Assembly (NCBI GenBank): GCA_900757285.1
Contig: CAAENI010000078.1
Coordinates: forward strand, 1 to 17,651
Length of the DNA: 17,651 nt
Reading direction: 5' to 3'
Source: an uncultured Collinsella sp.
Lineage (GTDB): Bacteria; Actinomycetota; Coriobacteriia; Coriobacteriales; Coriobacteriaceae
Positions 6,086 to 13,640 of the stretch are shown here, in pieces. The notes below the pieces were generated by a model. It was not told where the DNA came from. It saw only the letters and a program-made list of their open reading frames with translations, and did no database searches. Position numbers and translations under genes: made by a program. Each line of letters begins with the position of its first letter. Positions within the stretch are counted from its first letter, which is position 1.

Positions 6086-8965
6086 TTATTGAGCATCAAG
6101 TTGAGCCTGACGCTCCCGGTCACGCCTGAGCAACGGCGCCAAAAACTTGCCCGTATAACTCTGCGGACAGTCCGCAACCTGCTCCGGTGTGCCCGAAACC
6201 ACGACGGTTCCGCCGCCGTTACCGCCCTCGGGGCCCATATCGATTAGGCGGTCGGCAACCTTGATGACATCAAGGTTGTGTTCAATCACCAGCACCGTGT
6301 TGCCCGCATCGACCAAGCGCTGCAGCACATCGAGCAGCTGGCGGACGTCCTCAAAATGAAGGCCGGTCGTCGGCTCGTCCAAAATATAGAACGTCTTGCC
6401 CGTCTGGCGTCGATGAAGCTCCTTGGCGAGCTTCACACGCTGCGCCTCGCCGCCCGAGAGCGTCGTGGCGGGCTGGCCCAGGCTCACGTAGCCCAAGCCT
6501 ACATCGTACAGCGTCTGGAGCTTGCGCTTAATCTGCGGGATATTCCCAAAGAAGGCCAGCGCCTCGGTGACGCTCATGTCGAGCACGTCCGAGATAGTCT
6601 TACCACGGTAGGTGACCTCAAGCGTCTCGCGGTTGTAGCGTTTACCGCCGCAGACCTCACAGGGGACATAGATATCGGGAAGGAAGTGCATCTCGATCTT
6701 AATTTGTCCGTCGCCCTTGCATGCTTCGCAGCGACCGCCGCTCACGTTAAAGGAGAAACGTCCCGGCGAGTAGCCACGCGCCTTCGACTCCGGCGTACTC
6801 GCAAACAGCGCGCGCAGATCATCCCACAGGCCAATGTACGTAGCAGGGTTGGAACGCGGCGTGCGGCCAATCGGCGACTGGTCGATATCGATAACCTTAT
6901 CGATACACTCGATGCCCTCGATTTTCTTATACGGACCCACAGGGCGCGTCGAACGGTGAATGGCATTCGTAAGGGCAGGTGCGATAGTGTCGGTAACCAG
7001 GGAGCTCTTACCCGATCCCGACACGCCGGTAACAACCGTAAGCGTACCAAACTCGATCTTGGCGGTAACGTTTTTGAGGTTGTTGGCGCGGGCGCCCGTG
7101 ATCTTAAGGCAGCCGCGACCGGGCTTGCGACGTTCATCGGGAACCCGAATCATTCGCTTGCCGGTCAGGTAGGCACCCGTCATCGAATCGGGGCACGCCA
7201 TGATATCGGCAGGCGTTCCCGCGGCGACCACGTGTCCGCCGTTCACGCCCGCGCCGGGGCCCATGTCGATCACATAGTCGGCAGCACGAATCGTATCCTC
7301 ATCATGCTCGACGACGATGACGGTATTGCCGATATCGCGTAGGCGCTCAAGCGTCTTGATCAGGCGCTCGTTATCGCGCTGATGGAGGCCGATCGATGGC
7401 TCGTCCAAAATGTACAGGACACCCATGAGGCCGGCGCCGATCTGCGTTGCCAGGCGAATGCGCTGGGCCTCGCCTCCGGAAAGCGTCGCCGAGGCACGGT
7501 CGAGGGTCAGATAGTCGAGTCCGACATCGACCAGAAAGCGTAGGCGCTCCAGGATTTCCTTAACGATGCGCCCGCCGATAAATTGTTGGCGCTCGGTAAG
7601 CTCCAAGTCCTCAAAAAACTCGAGCGACTCGCGGCACGATAGGCAGCAGACCTCGTAAATGGACTTACCGCCTACGGTAACGGCGAGCATCTCGGGGCGC
7701 AGACGAGCACCATGGCAACTCGAGCACGGCTCCTCGCGGATGTACTTCTCCAAGCGCGCCTTGGTGTTCTCATTCGTCGTCTCGGCATAGCGCTCGTACA
7801 GGATATTGCGCACGCCCGAGAACTTGGTGTCCCACTGGCTGCGGCGCCCATCGAGCTTTTGATAGTCGACCGAAATCTTCTGGTCGCCCATGCCGTCTAA
7901 AAACGCGCGACGCACCCGCGGAGGCAGATCCTCCCACGGCGTATCGACGCTCACCTTAAAGTGTTTGCAGACCGCAGCGAAAATCTGCGGATAGTAGTTA
8001 GAGTTGCCAAACAGGCTGCCAAAGACCCCGTCGGCGATCGACTTCGAGGGGTCTTCGATTAGGGCCTCGGCATCGACCGTCTTCTTAAAGCCCAGGCCGT
8101 CGCACTCTGGGCACGCGCCATAGGGCGCGTTGAACGAGAAATCACGCGGCTGCAGGTCATCGATGGAGTGCCCATGCTCCGGGCACGCTAACGCCAGCGA
8201 ATACTCCAGCAACTCGCCTTCGGTCCCCTCGGGAGCGTCGCGGTCGGGCAGCAAGTATACGTTCACATTGCCGTGCGCCAGCGCGGTCGCCTGCTCAACA
8301 GACTCGGCGATACGGCCCAGAGACTTCTCACGGATCACGATGCGATCGACCACGACCTCGATATCGTGCTTGAACTTCTTGTCCAGATCGATCGGATCGT
8401 CGAGCGAGCGCACTTCACCGTCGACACGCACGCGGCTAAAGCCCTCGGCGCGAAGATCCTCAAACAGTTTGGTGTACTCGCCTTTTCGCCCGCGCACCAC
8501 CGGTGCCAGCACAAACGCGCGGCGGCCCTCCCCCGCCGTCAAGACCTTGTCGGCAACCTGGTCGGTCGTCTGGCGCTCAATGACACGGCCGCATTCGGGA
8601 CAGTGCGGGGTGCCCACACGGGCGAACAGCAGGCGCAGATAGTCATAAATCTCGGTTACGGTGCCAACCGTCGAGCGAGGGTTTTTAGACGTCGTCTTTT
8701 GGTCGATCGACACCGCCGGCGAAAGGCCGTCGATTGAATCCAAGTCGGGTTTGTCCATCTGGCCCAAGAACTGGCGCGCATAACTCGAAAGGCTCTCGAC
8801 GTATCGACGCTGGCCCTCGGCATAGATAGTGTCGAATGCCAGCGAACTCTTGCCCGAGCCAGAAAGACCGGTAATGACCACGAGTTGGTCACGCGGAATG
8901 GAAACATCGATATCACGGAGGTTGTGCTCACGAGCGCCGCGAATAACGATAGAAGAATCAGACAT
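6086..8965 (-). CDS. uvrA: UvrA, excinuclease ABC subunit A
   Basis: Damage-sensing ATPase of nucleotide excision repair; the dimer finds lesions and loads UvrB. 959 residues, full length. Two ABC ATPase modules: Walker A GLSGSGKSS (33-41) and GVSGSGKSS (647-655); signatures LSGGEAQR (495-502 and 836-843); Walker B ILDEPSIGL and ILDEPTTGL (about 519-527 and 861-869). Zinc-binding cysteines: CPEH (261-264) with CPEC (285-288); CSSC (414-417) with the CCLSC group (440-444); CEAC (746-749) with CEVC (769-772). All key residues are intact. The ATG at 8965 has AGGAG five bases upstream; a longer reading from 9031 adds 22 atypical residues and would overlap the promoter and the LexA-like site. It is transcribed away from the LTA-synthase-like gene and ends in front of a hairpin. 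Confidence 0.98.
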   Translation of the reverse strand: MSDSSIVIRGAREHNLRDIDVSIPRDQLVVITGLSGSGKSSLAFDTIYAEGQRRYVESLSSYARQFLGQMDKPDLDSIDGLSPAVSIDQKTTSKNPRSTVGTVTEIYDYLRLLFARVGTPHCPECGRVIERQTTDQVADKVLTAGEGRRAFVLAPVVRGRKGEYTKLFEDLRAEGFSRVRVDGEVRSLDDPIDLDKKFKHDIEVVVDRIVIREKSLGRIAESVEQATALAHGNVNVYLLPDRDAPEGTEGELLEYSLALACPEHGHSIDDLQPRDFSFNAPYGACPECDGLGFKKTVDAEALIEDPSKSIADGVFGSLFGNSNYYPQIFAAVCKHFKVSVDTPWEDLPPRVRRAFLDGMGDQKISVDYQKLDGRRSQWDTKFSGVRNILYERYAETTNENTKARLEKYIREEPCSSCHGARLRPEMLAVTVGGKSIYEVCCLSCRESLEFFEDLELTERQQFIGGRIVKEILERLRFLVDVGLDYLTLDRASATLSGGEAQRIRLATQIGAGLMGVLYILDEPSIGLHQRDNERLIKTLERLRDIGNTVIVVEHDEDTIRAADYVIDMGPGAGVNGGHVVAAGTPADIMACPDSMTGAYLTGKRMIRVPDERRKPGRGCLKITGARANNLKNVTAKIEFGTLTVVTGVSGSGKSSLVTDTIAPALTNAIHRSTRPVGPYKKIEGIECIDKVIDIDQSPIGRTPRSNPATYIGLWDDLRALFASTPESKARGYSPGRFSFNVSGGRCEACKGDGQIKIEMHFLPDIYVPCEVCGGKRYNRETLEVTYRGKTISDVLDMSVTEALAFFGNIPQIKRKLQTLYDVGLGYVSLGQPATTLSGGEAQRVKLAKELHRRQTGKTFYILDEPTTGLHFEDVRQLLDVLQRLVDAGNTVLVIEHNLDVIKVADRLIDMGPEGGNGGGTVVVSGTPEQVADCPQSYTGKFLAPLLRRDRERQAQLDAQ

Positions 8966-8993
8966 GGAAGCTCCTTGCCTCCTATTGCATCGA

Positions 8994-8999
8994 ATCATA
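8994..8999 (-). promoter_or_regulatory. Candidate -10 element of uvrA
   Basis: TATGAT on the minus strand, five of six consensus positions, placing the transcription start near 8988, about 22 bases before the uvrA ATG. The corresponding -35 position (about 9017-9022) is poor, GAGTGC. The LexA-like site lies just upstream of it. Confidence 0.4.
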
Positions 9000-9026
9000 C
9001 TGCCGATGAGTTTAGCGCACTCGACG

Positions 9027-9040
9027 CGCACAGATGTTCG
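9027..9040. promoter_or_regulatory. Candidate LexA (SOS) box upstream of uvrA
   Basis: On the minus strand the 14 bases read CGAACATCTGTGCG. Against the Gram-positive/actinobacterial LexA consensus CGAAC-RNRY-GTTYG, 12 of 14 positions fit; the misfits are C for R at position 8 and G for T at position 12. It lies 62 bases upstream of the uvrA start and just beyond the predicted -35. uvrA is a classical SOS gene, which supports the call, but one half-site is imperfect. Confidence 0.5.
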
Positions 9041-9158
9041 TAATACAAGATTCGCAGACCTTTAGCTTTGCGTATCGGGCGCTTTGTTTCTCGAAATGCC
9101 GTGGAAAGGTTACAGTAATCTAATACTGAACTTAATTTGCTGTACCAGAGGAACGTCC

Positions 9159-11312
9159 ATGACCGAAGATATCCCCCTTGAAATCACTTCGAGCGACATG
9201 GCCAATCTGCCCATATTCATCGCCGTCCTTATCGTGGCCGCCGTCGTCGTGCGCGTGTATTTTTCAATCAAACGCAACGAAAAGCCACCCATTGCCCGCG
9301 TCTTTTGGTGCGCGACGCTCCTCATCCCGCTCGGCGTGGTAGCTGCATGGGTTACGAATCAATTGCTCGTAAATGAGGGCAGCTCCCTATGGGTCCTTTC
9401 TTATTCGGCGCTCGGTGCTGCCGCCGTCATACTTCTTGTCGAGCCCTTGGTTTCGGGACTTATCGACCAAACCGACCTTGCGACGGGAACGGTTGCCTGT
9501 ATTTGCCGTGACATCCTTGTCATCGCCGCTGTTTCAGCGCTCTCGTTCGTTTCACTCGAAATTGCCTGCAACGAAACGTTCTATCGCATTCCCGCCAACT
9601 CATTCGGGTTTTCCGTCGGGCTGCTCGCGACGGTTCTGCTCTCCCTTTATTTGCTGGGACAGCGTCATGGAGGCGTCATGGCTCTCGTGCCCGTCGTCTG
9701 CTGCATCCTTGGCATTGCCGAGCACTTCGTCATAACGTTTAAAGGCGAAGCCATCCTGCCAAGCGATATCTTGGCCCTTGGCACCGCAATGGAAGTGAGC
9801 GAGGGATACGAGTTTACCTTTACCGCCGGAATCGTAACCTCTCTCGCCCTGCTGGAGATTTCCCTGGGGCTTCTTTCGCTCATCCGACCGCGAAAGCTCC
9901 GTACGCCCACCCATGTCTTCCCCGCTATCGCCACTAACCTCTGTGCTTTTCTGCTAGTGACCGTTGTGGGGCTCTCAGGCTTTTCCAACATCGACTTGGA
10001 GCAGGCGCTGGATTTTGGATTTGACCGTTGGCAGCCCATCACCACGTATGCGTCTCAGGGTTTTATCACTTCGTTCACCGAAATGGTCAACGAGTTGCCC
10101 ATTGAGAAGCCCGAAGACTATACGCCCGATGAGGCGCAGAGCATCGAGCAGGAGCTCGCCGCCGCCTACGACAGCACATATGGCTCGAGCGAGCAGCGCG
10201 CGGCGGCCGTTGCCCAGTTCAATGAAATCAAGCCGACGATTGTTGCCGTCATGAATGAGAGTTTTAGCGACCTTTCGTGCTTTGAGCAGCTCCAGGCGGC
10301 CGGGTACACCGGCCCCGCATTCTACAACTCGCTTCCCGACACACTTGTTCGCGGCACCATGCTCGCTTCGGTCGCCGGTGGCGGAACGGCGAACTCCGAA
10401 TTCGAATTTTTGACTGGAGCGACAACGGCCTTTGTCGGATTAGGCAAGATCCCCTATCAGCTGTATCAGATGAATGGCGTCAACAGCCTGGCAAAGGACC
10501 TTAAAGAGCTTGGGTATACCACTACCGCTATGCACCCGCAAAACCCCGTCAACTACCATCGAGATAAAATCTATCAGCAGCTGGGCTTTGGAGACTTTCT
10601 TTCAATCGGCGATTTCGAAGGTGCGCCCTATTACCATGCCGGCGTATGCGACTACGCCACCTACGACAAGATACTCGACCTGCTTAGAACCGACGAAGCG
10701 CCGCAGTTCATCTTTGACGTCACGATGCAAAATCACGGCGGCTACGACTATGGCACCGTTCCCGCCGAAGAGCTGACAAACTATTGGGTCGAGGGAGCCA
10801 GCGAAGGCGCCAACAGCGCGCTCAACACCTATCTCACCTGCATCAACGCATCCGACCGGGACCTCGAGTACTTTATCAACGAGCTCCGCAACATCGGCAG
10901 ACCGGTTGTTCTTGTCTTTTTTGGCGACCATCAGCCGAGCGCCGCAACGACTCTCAACGACGAGCTGTACCCTCAGGAAGATACGGCAAGCCACGCTTTC
11001 CGTATCTATCAGTCGACATATCTCGTCTGGGCTAACTATGAGATCGCCGGCAATACCGAGCTCAACGTCTACGACACCGTCGGGGCAAACGAGATTGCAG
11101 CCATTACCCTTAATAAGATCGGCGCCCCGCTCACCAATTACCAAAAGGCCCTGCTTGCGACAAGGTCAGATGTGCCCACCATCAATGTCGCCGGCTATCT
11201 CGGTGCCGACGGGCTGCGCTACGACTTGGAATCGGAAGACAGCCCCTACGCCTCGACGATCGACAAGCTGCAGCGCATGCAATACCTCGAGTTCGCCAGC
11301 AAAGTTCAGTAA
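9159..11312 (+). CDS. LTA synthase/sulfatase-family membrane enzyme (LtaS-like phosphoglycerol transferase)
   Basis: Probably transfers glycerol-phosphate or a similar phospho-alcohol from a lipid donor to a cell-envelope polymer outside the membrane. 717 residues. The N-terminal part (about 16-275) holds seven or eight hydrophobic segments; between them is FKGEAILPSDILALGTA (204-220), a motif I associate with the LtaS/MdoB family. A linker follows (about 280-355), then an extracellular sulfatase-fold domain. Its likely catalytic residues, by analogy with LtaS, are Glu367 (NESF), nucleophile Thr410 (GGGTANSEF), His526 (QNHGGY), Asp590 and His591 (FFGDHQP). The ATG at 9159 has AGAGGA six bases upstream; a TTG at 9084 is unlikely. 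It is divergent from uvrA. Polymer and donor are unknown; MdoB-type glucan modification or a teichoic-acid primase are alternatives. Confidence 0.88.
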   Translation: MTEDIPLEITSSDMANLPIFIAVLIVAAVVVRVYFSIKRNEKPPIARVFWCATLLIPLGVVAAWVTNQLLVNEGSSLWVLSYSALGAAAVILLVEPLVSGLIDQTDLATGTVACICRDILVIAAVSALSFVSLEIACNETFYRIPANSFGFSVGLLATVLLSLYLLGQRHGGVMALVPVVCCILGIAEHFVITFKGEAILPSDILALGTAMEVSEGYEFTFTAGIVTSLALLEISLGLLSLIRPRKLRTPTHVFPAIATNLCAFLLVTVVGLSGFSNIDLEQALDFGFDRWQPITTYASQGFITSFTEMVNELPIEKPEDYTPDEAQSIEQELAAAYDSTYGSSEQRAAAVAQFNEIKPTIVAVMNESFSDLSCFEQLQAAGYTGPAFYNSLPDTLVRGTMLASVAGGGTANSEFEFLTGATTAFVGLGKIPYQLYQMNGVNSLAKDLKELGYTTTAMHPQNPVNYHRDKIYQQLGFGDFLSIGDFEGAPYYHAGVCDYATYDKILDLLRTDEAPQFIFDVTMQNHGGYDYGTVPAEELTNYWVEGASEGANSALNTYLTCINASDRDLEYFINELRNIGRPVVLVFFGDHQPSAATTLNDELYPQEDTASHAFRIYQSTYLVWANYEIAGNTELNVYDTVGANEIAAITLNKIGAPLTNYQKALLATRSDVPTINVAGYLGADGLRYDLESEDSPYASTIDKLQRMQYLEFASKVQ

Positions 11313-11326
11313 GCCCGCCCATTCGC

Positions 11327-11361
11327 TTGGGCCCATCGTATTGCAAGCACGCTCGGCCCAA
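11327..11361. terminator. Weak hairpin behind the LTA-synthase-like gene
   Basis: TTGGGCC (11327-11333) pairs exactly with GGCCCAA (11355-11361) over a 21-base loop, 14 bases after the stop codon. There is no U-tract (AACGCAT follows), so it is at best a weak or Rho-assisted end. Confidence 0.3.
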
Positions 11362-11372
11362 ACGCATCGCAA

Positions 11373-11402
11373 ATGACTCCCGCTCGCAAACGAGGGTACA
11401 AT
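11373..11402 (+). promoter_or_regulatory. Candidate promoter of mrp
   Basis: ATGACT (11373-11378) and TACAAT (11397-11402) with an 18-base spacer; the -10 matches five of six consensus positions. Transcription would start near 11409, about 50 bases before the mrp ATG. It would drive mrp and the abutting flavoprotein gene. Confidence 0.55.
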
Positions 11403-11457
11403 GACGCTCGTGTCACATCGCGGGGCCCCGGCCCCAGCATATACAAAGGAGTCATAC

Positions 11458-12288
11458 ATGGGTTGCGAACACGCACAGGCCGCCGGCGGACAAACGTCGC
11501 CGTCGCAATTTGAGGAGAACACGCTGTCCGAGGTCAAGCGCGTCATCGCCGTGCTTTCCGGCAAGGGCGGTGTCGGCAAGTCATTTGTCACCGGTGCCAT
11601 CGCCACCGAGCTTGCCCGTCACGGCCGCAAGGTCGGCGTCCTCGATGCCGACATCACCGGTCCCTCTATCCCCAAGATGTTCGGTATGAGTGGACGCCAC
11701 GTCCATGCCCTTGGCAACCTTATGCTGCCCGAAATCTCCGAGCACGGCGTCAAGGTCATGAGCTCCAACCTGCTGCTCCAAAACGAGACCGACCCCGTCC
11801 TTTGGCGCGGTCCGGTCATCGCAGGCGCCATTAGGCAGTTCTGGAGCGAGACCTCGTGGGGCCCCATCGACTACCTACTGGTCGACATGCCTCCGGGAAC
11901 AGGCGACGTCGCGCTCACCGTCTTCCAGTCGCTGCCGGTCGACGGCATCGTCATCGTCACGAGCCCGCAGGATCTGGTCTCGATGATCGTCGCCAAGGCG
12001 GTCAACATGGCCGAGAAGATGAACGTCCCCATTCTGGGCATTGTCGAGAACATGAGCTATATTGAGTGCCCCGACTGCGGCAAGAAGATCGAGGTCTTTG
12101 GCAAGAGCAAGCTCCCCGAGGTCGCAGAGCGCTATAACCTCGACATCTTGGGCCAGCTCCCCATTAATCCGGCACTCGCCGAGGCCTGCGATAAGGGCGA
12201 GGTCGAGACCGCGCTGCCCGATGGCATGTTGCCCAAGGCAGTCTCTGCCGTCGAGGCTATTACCCCGCACGAGACCGACGAGGCCTAA
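11458..12288 (+). CDS. mrp: Mrp/NBP35-family P-loop ATPase, Fe-S cluster carrier
   Basis: Cytoplasmic Mrp/ApbC-type protein that binds ATP and carries a [4Fe-4S] cluster to apo-proteins. 276 residues. Visible motifs: deviant Walker A GKGGVGKS (35-42), DADITGPSIP (63-72), LVDMPPGTGD (141-150), and the cluster-binding CPDC (Cys204 and Cys207) in NMSYIECPDCGKK. There is no N-terminal MIP18-like domain, but the N-terminus has an extra Cys (Cys3) in the first residues, as in some short Mrp proteins. The ATG at 11458 has AAAGGAG six bases upstream; the ORF could open at 11401, but that would lie inside the predicted -10. Its TAA abuts the next gene's GTG, so co-translation with the flavoprotein is likely. 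Client proteins are unknown. Confidence 0.93.
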   Translation: MGCEHAQAAGGQTSPSQFEENTLSEVKRVIAVLSGKGGVGKSFVTGAIATELARHGRKVGVLDADITGPSIPKMFGMSGRHVHALGNLMLPEISEHGVKVMSSNLLLQNETDPVLWRGPVIAGAIRQFWSETSWGPIDYLLVDMPPGTGDVALTVFQSLPVDGIVIVTSPQDLVSMIVAKAVNMAEKMNVPILGIVENMSYIECPDCGKKIEVFGKSKLPEVAERYNLDILGQLPINPALAEACDKGEVETALPDGMLPKAVSAVEAITPHETDEA

Positions 12289-13560
12289 GTGAACGCGAGC
12301 GCCCTCTATGACGTCTTGGTAATCGGCGGCGGGGCTTCAGGCCTCGCCGCCGCCATTACGGCCGCACGCGCTGGCAAAAGCGTCTGCATCGTTGAGCGCG
12401 ATGTCGCCTGCGGCCTCAAGCTCCTTGCGACCGGTAACGGCCGCTGCAACCTCTCCAACGAATCGATTGATCCTCAGCGGTATAACCACCCCGCATTCGT
12501 CGAATCCGTCATGGGCCCCCAGCCCGAACAAGAGCTTATGGGTTTCTTCTCCTCGCTGGGTATCATGACAACCTCCGAGGAAGGCCGGCTGTACCCGCGC
12601 TCCCTTCGCGCCGAATCGGTGCGCGACGCGCTTCTCAACGTTTGCGACCGCCTAGGTATCACCTTAATCTGCGGAGCCAACGTTGCCTCGGCGCACAAAG
12701 CTTCCGAAGGCTGGGCACTCCAAATAGACCGTCCAGCGCGGGCGCTCAAGGCAAAAAAGCACGACGACCGAAAATCAGAGCTCCGCTCGCTTCGGAAGGC
12801 GCTCGCCGATGTCCCTCGCAAGAACGAGGCCCTGCAGGCACATGCCGTAATTATCGCTACGGGCGGCAACCCCACAGGTATCGCCGATACGTTTCGCCTC
12901 CCCCTCACTTCGCTGCGCCCCATCCTCTGCCCCGTATCGGCAACGGTCGTTGGCGATCGGGCGGCACTCAAGACGTTGGATGGCCTGCGCGTCCGTGCCC
13001 GCTTGACGCTCGCCCACAATCATAATGAGCTCTGGCACGAAGACGGTGAAGTGCTGTTTCGAACCTTCGGTATCTCGGGCGTCGCTGTCTTCAACCTCTC
13101 TCGTCGTATCCAGCACGGCGATACGATCCTGCTCGACGTTTTCCCCGACCTCTCCAAAGACGAGTTGCTCGATATGCTCAACCGGCGTGTTGAGCTGCTC
13201 GGCGGCTTTTCGCCCCGTGATCCCCGTTGGCTCGACGGCATGCTCGCCCCGCAACTCTCCCGCGTCGTCTGCACAGCGTTCGAGCAGTGCCATCCAGGCT
13301 CCAACGATGTCATCCACCTGGTCTCGATCCTCAAACACTTTAAGTTGCTCGTCGAGGGAACAGCCGAGGAGCGCTCAGCGCAGGTCACGCGTGGTGGCAT
13401 ATCTGTCGAGAGCATCTCAACACCCAGCCTACGCGCGCGCAGCGTTGTCGACGCCCCGCTTTACGTCTGCGGTGAAGCGCTCGACATCGACGCCGATTGC
13501 GGAGGCTTTAACCTTGCGTGGGCCTGGATCTCGGGCATTCGCGCTGCAAGCAGCCTGTAG
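12289..13560 (+). CDS. HI0933/BaiN-family flavoprotein (NAD(P)/FAD-dependent oxidoreductase)
   Basis: Predicted FAD-binding oxidoreductase of the HI0933-like family (YhiN/BaiN). 423 residues. Dinucleotide-binding VIGGGASGLAAA (11-22), GNGRCNLSN (49-57), ATGGNP (190-195), and the C-terminal family end RGGISVESIS...CGEALDIDADCGGFNLAWAWISG. It differs from the typical family in two places: a Lys/Arg-rich insertion at about 148-180, and loss of the TGSTGDGY-type segment normally following ATGG; the reading frame is intact through both. The GTG start abuts the mrp TAA, with GAGG five bases upstream inside mrp. The bile-acid 7-dehydroxylation role proposed for clostridial BaiN should not be assumed; no bai genes are seen here. 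The substrate is unknown. Confidence 0.85.
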   Translation: MNASALYDVLVIGGGASGLAAAITAARAGKSVCIVERDVACGLKLLATGNGRCNLSNESIDPQRYNHPAFVESVMGPQPEQELMGFFSSLGIMTTSEEGRLYPRSLRAESVRDALLNVCDRLGITLICGANVASAHKASEGWALQIDRPARALKAKKHDDRKSELRSLRKALADVPRKNEALQAHAVIIATGGNPTGIADTFRLPLTSLRPILCPVSATVVGDRAALKTLDGLRVRARLTLAHNHNELWHEDGEVLFRTFGISGVAVFNLSRRIQHGDTILLDVFPDLSKDELLDMLNRRVELLGGFSPRDPRWLDGMLAPQLSRVVCTAFEQCHPGSNDVIHLVSILKHFKLLVEGTAEERSAQVTRGGISVESISTPSLRARSVVDAPLYVCGEALDIDADCGGFNLAWAWISGIRAASSL

Positions 13561-13570
13561 CCGCGCAGTC

Positions 13571-13576
13571 TATAAT
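13571..13576 (+). promoter_or_regulatory. Candidate -10 element before the FAD dehydrogenase gene
   Basis: A perfect TATAAT lies 10 bases after the preceding stop. Transcription would start near 13583, just ahead of the hairpin at 13591-13614. The -35 is weak; TGCAAG at 13545-13550 is the nearest candidate and its spacing (20) is long. Confidence 0.45.
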
Positions 13577-13590
13577 CAAAAACGCATTCG

Positions 13591-13614
13591 GGCCGTCTGG
13601 AATACCGGACGGCC
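13591..13614 (+). terminator. Rho-independent terminator-like hairpin in the leader of the FAD dehydrogenase gene
   Basis: GGCCGTCTGG (13591-13600) pairs with CCGGACGGCC (13605-13614) over an AATA tetraloop; 10 pairs including one G-U. TCTTTCTT follows directly. It can end the mrp-flavoprotein transcript. Because the TATAAT is upstream of it, any transcript starting there must pass the hairpin before reaching the ribosome binding site at 13629-13634. Confidence 0.7.
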
Positions 13615-13640
13615 TCTTTCTTGCCTCTAAGGAGACCTCG

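Noticed and set aside
6278..7342. 354-codon plus-strand frame inside uvrA
   Set aside because: It is antisense to the second half of UvrA, whose motifs are intact; no domain is recognisable.
8966..9031. N-terminal extension of uvrA
   Set aside because: The added 22 residues are not family-like, and the ATG at 8965 has a strong ribosome binding site; the extension would cover the predicted promoter and LexA-like site.
9084..9158. Upstream TTG start for the LTA-synthase-like gene
   Set aside because: No ribosome binding site, and the ATG at 9159 has AGAGGA at good spacing.
11401..11457. Upstream ATG start for mrp
   Set aside because: It lies inside the predicted -10 TACAAT, and the ATG at 11458 has a strong ribosome binding site.
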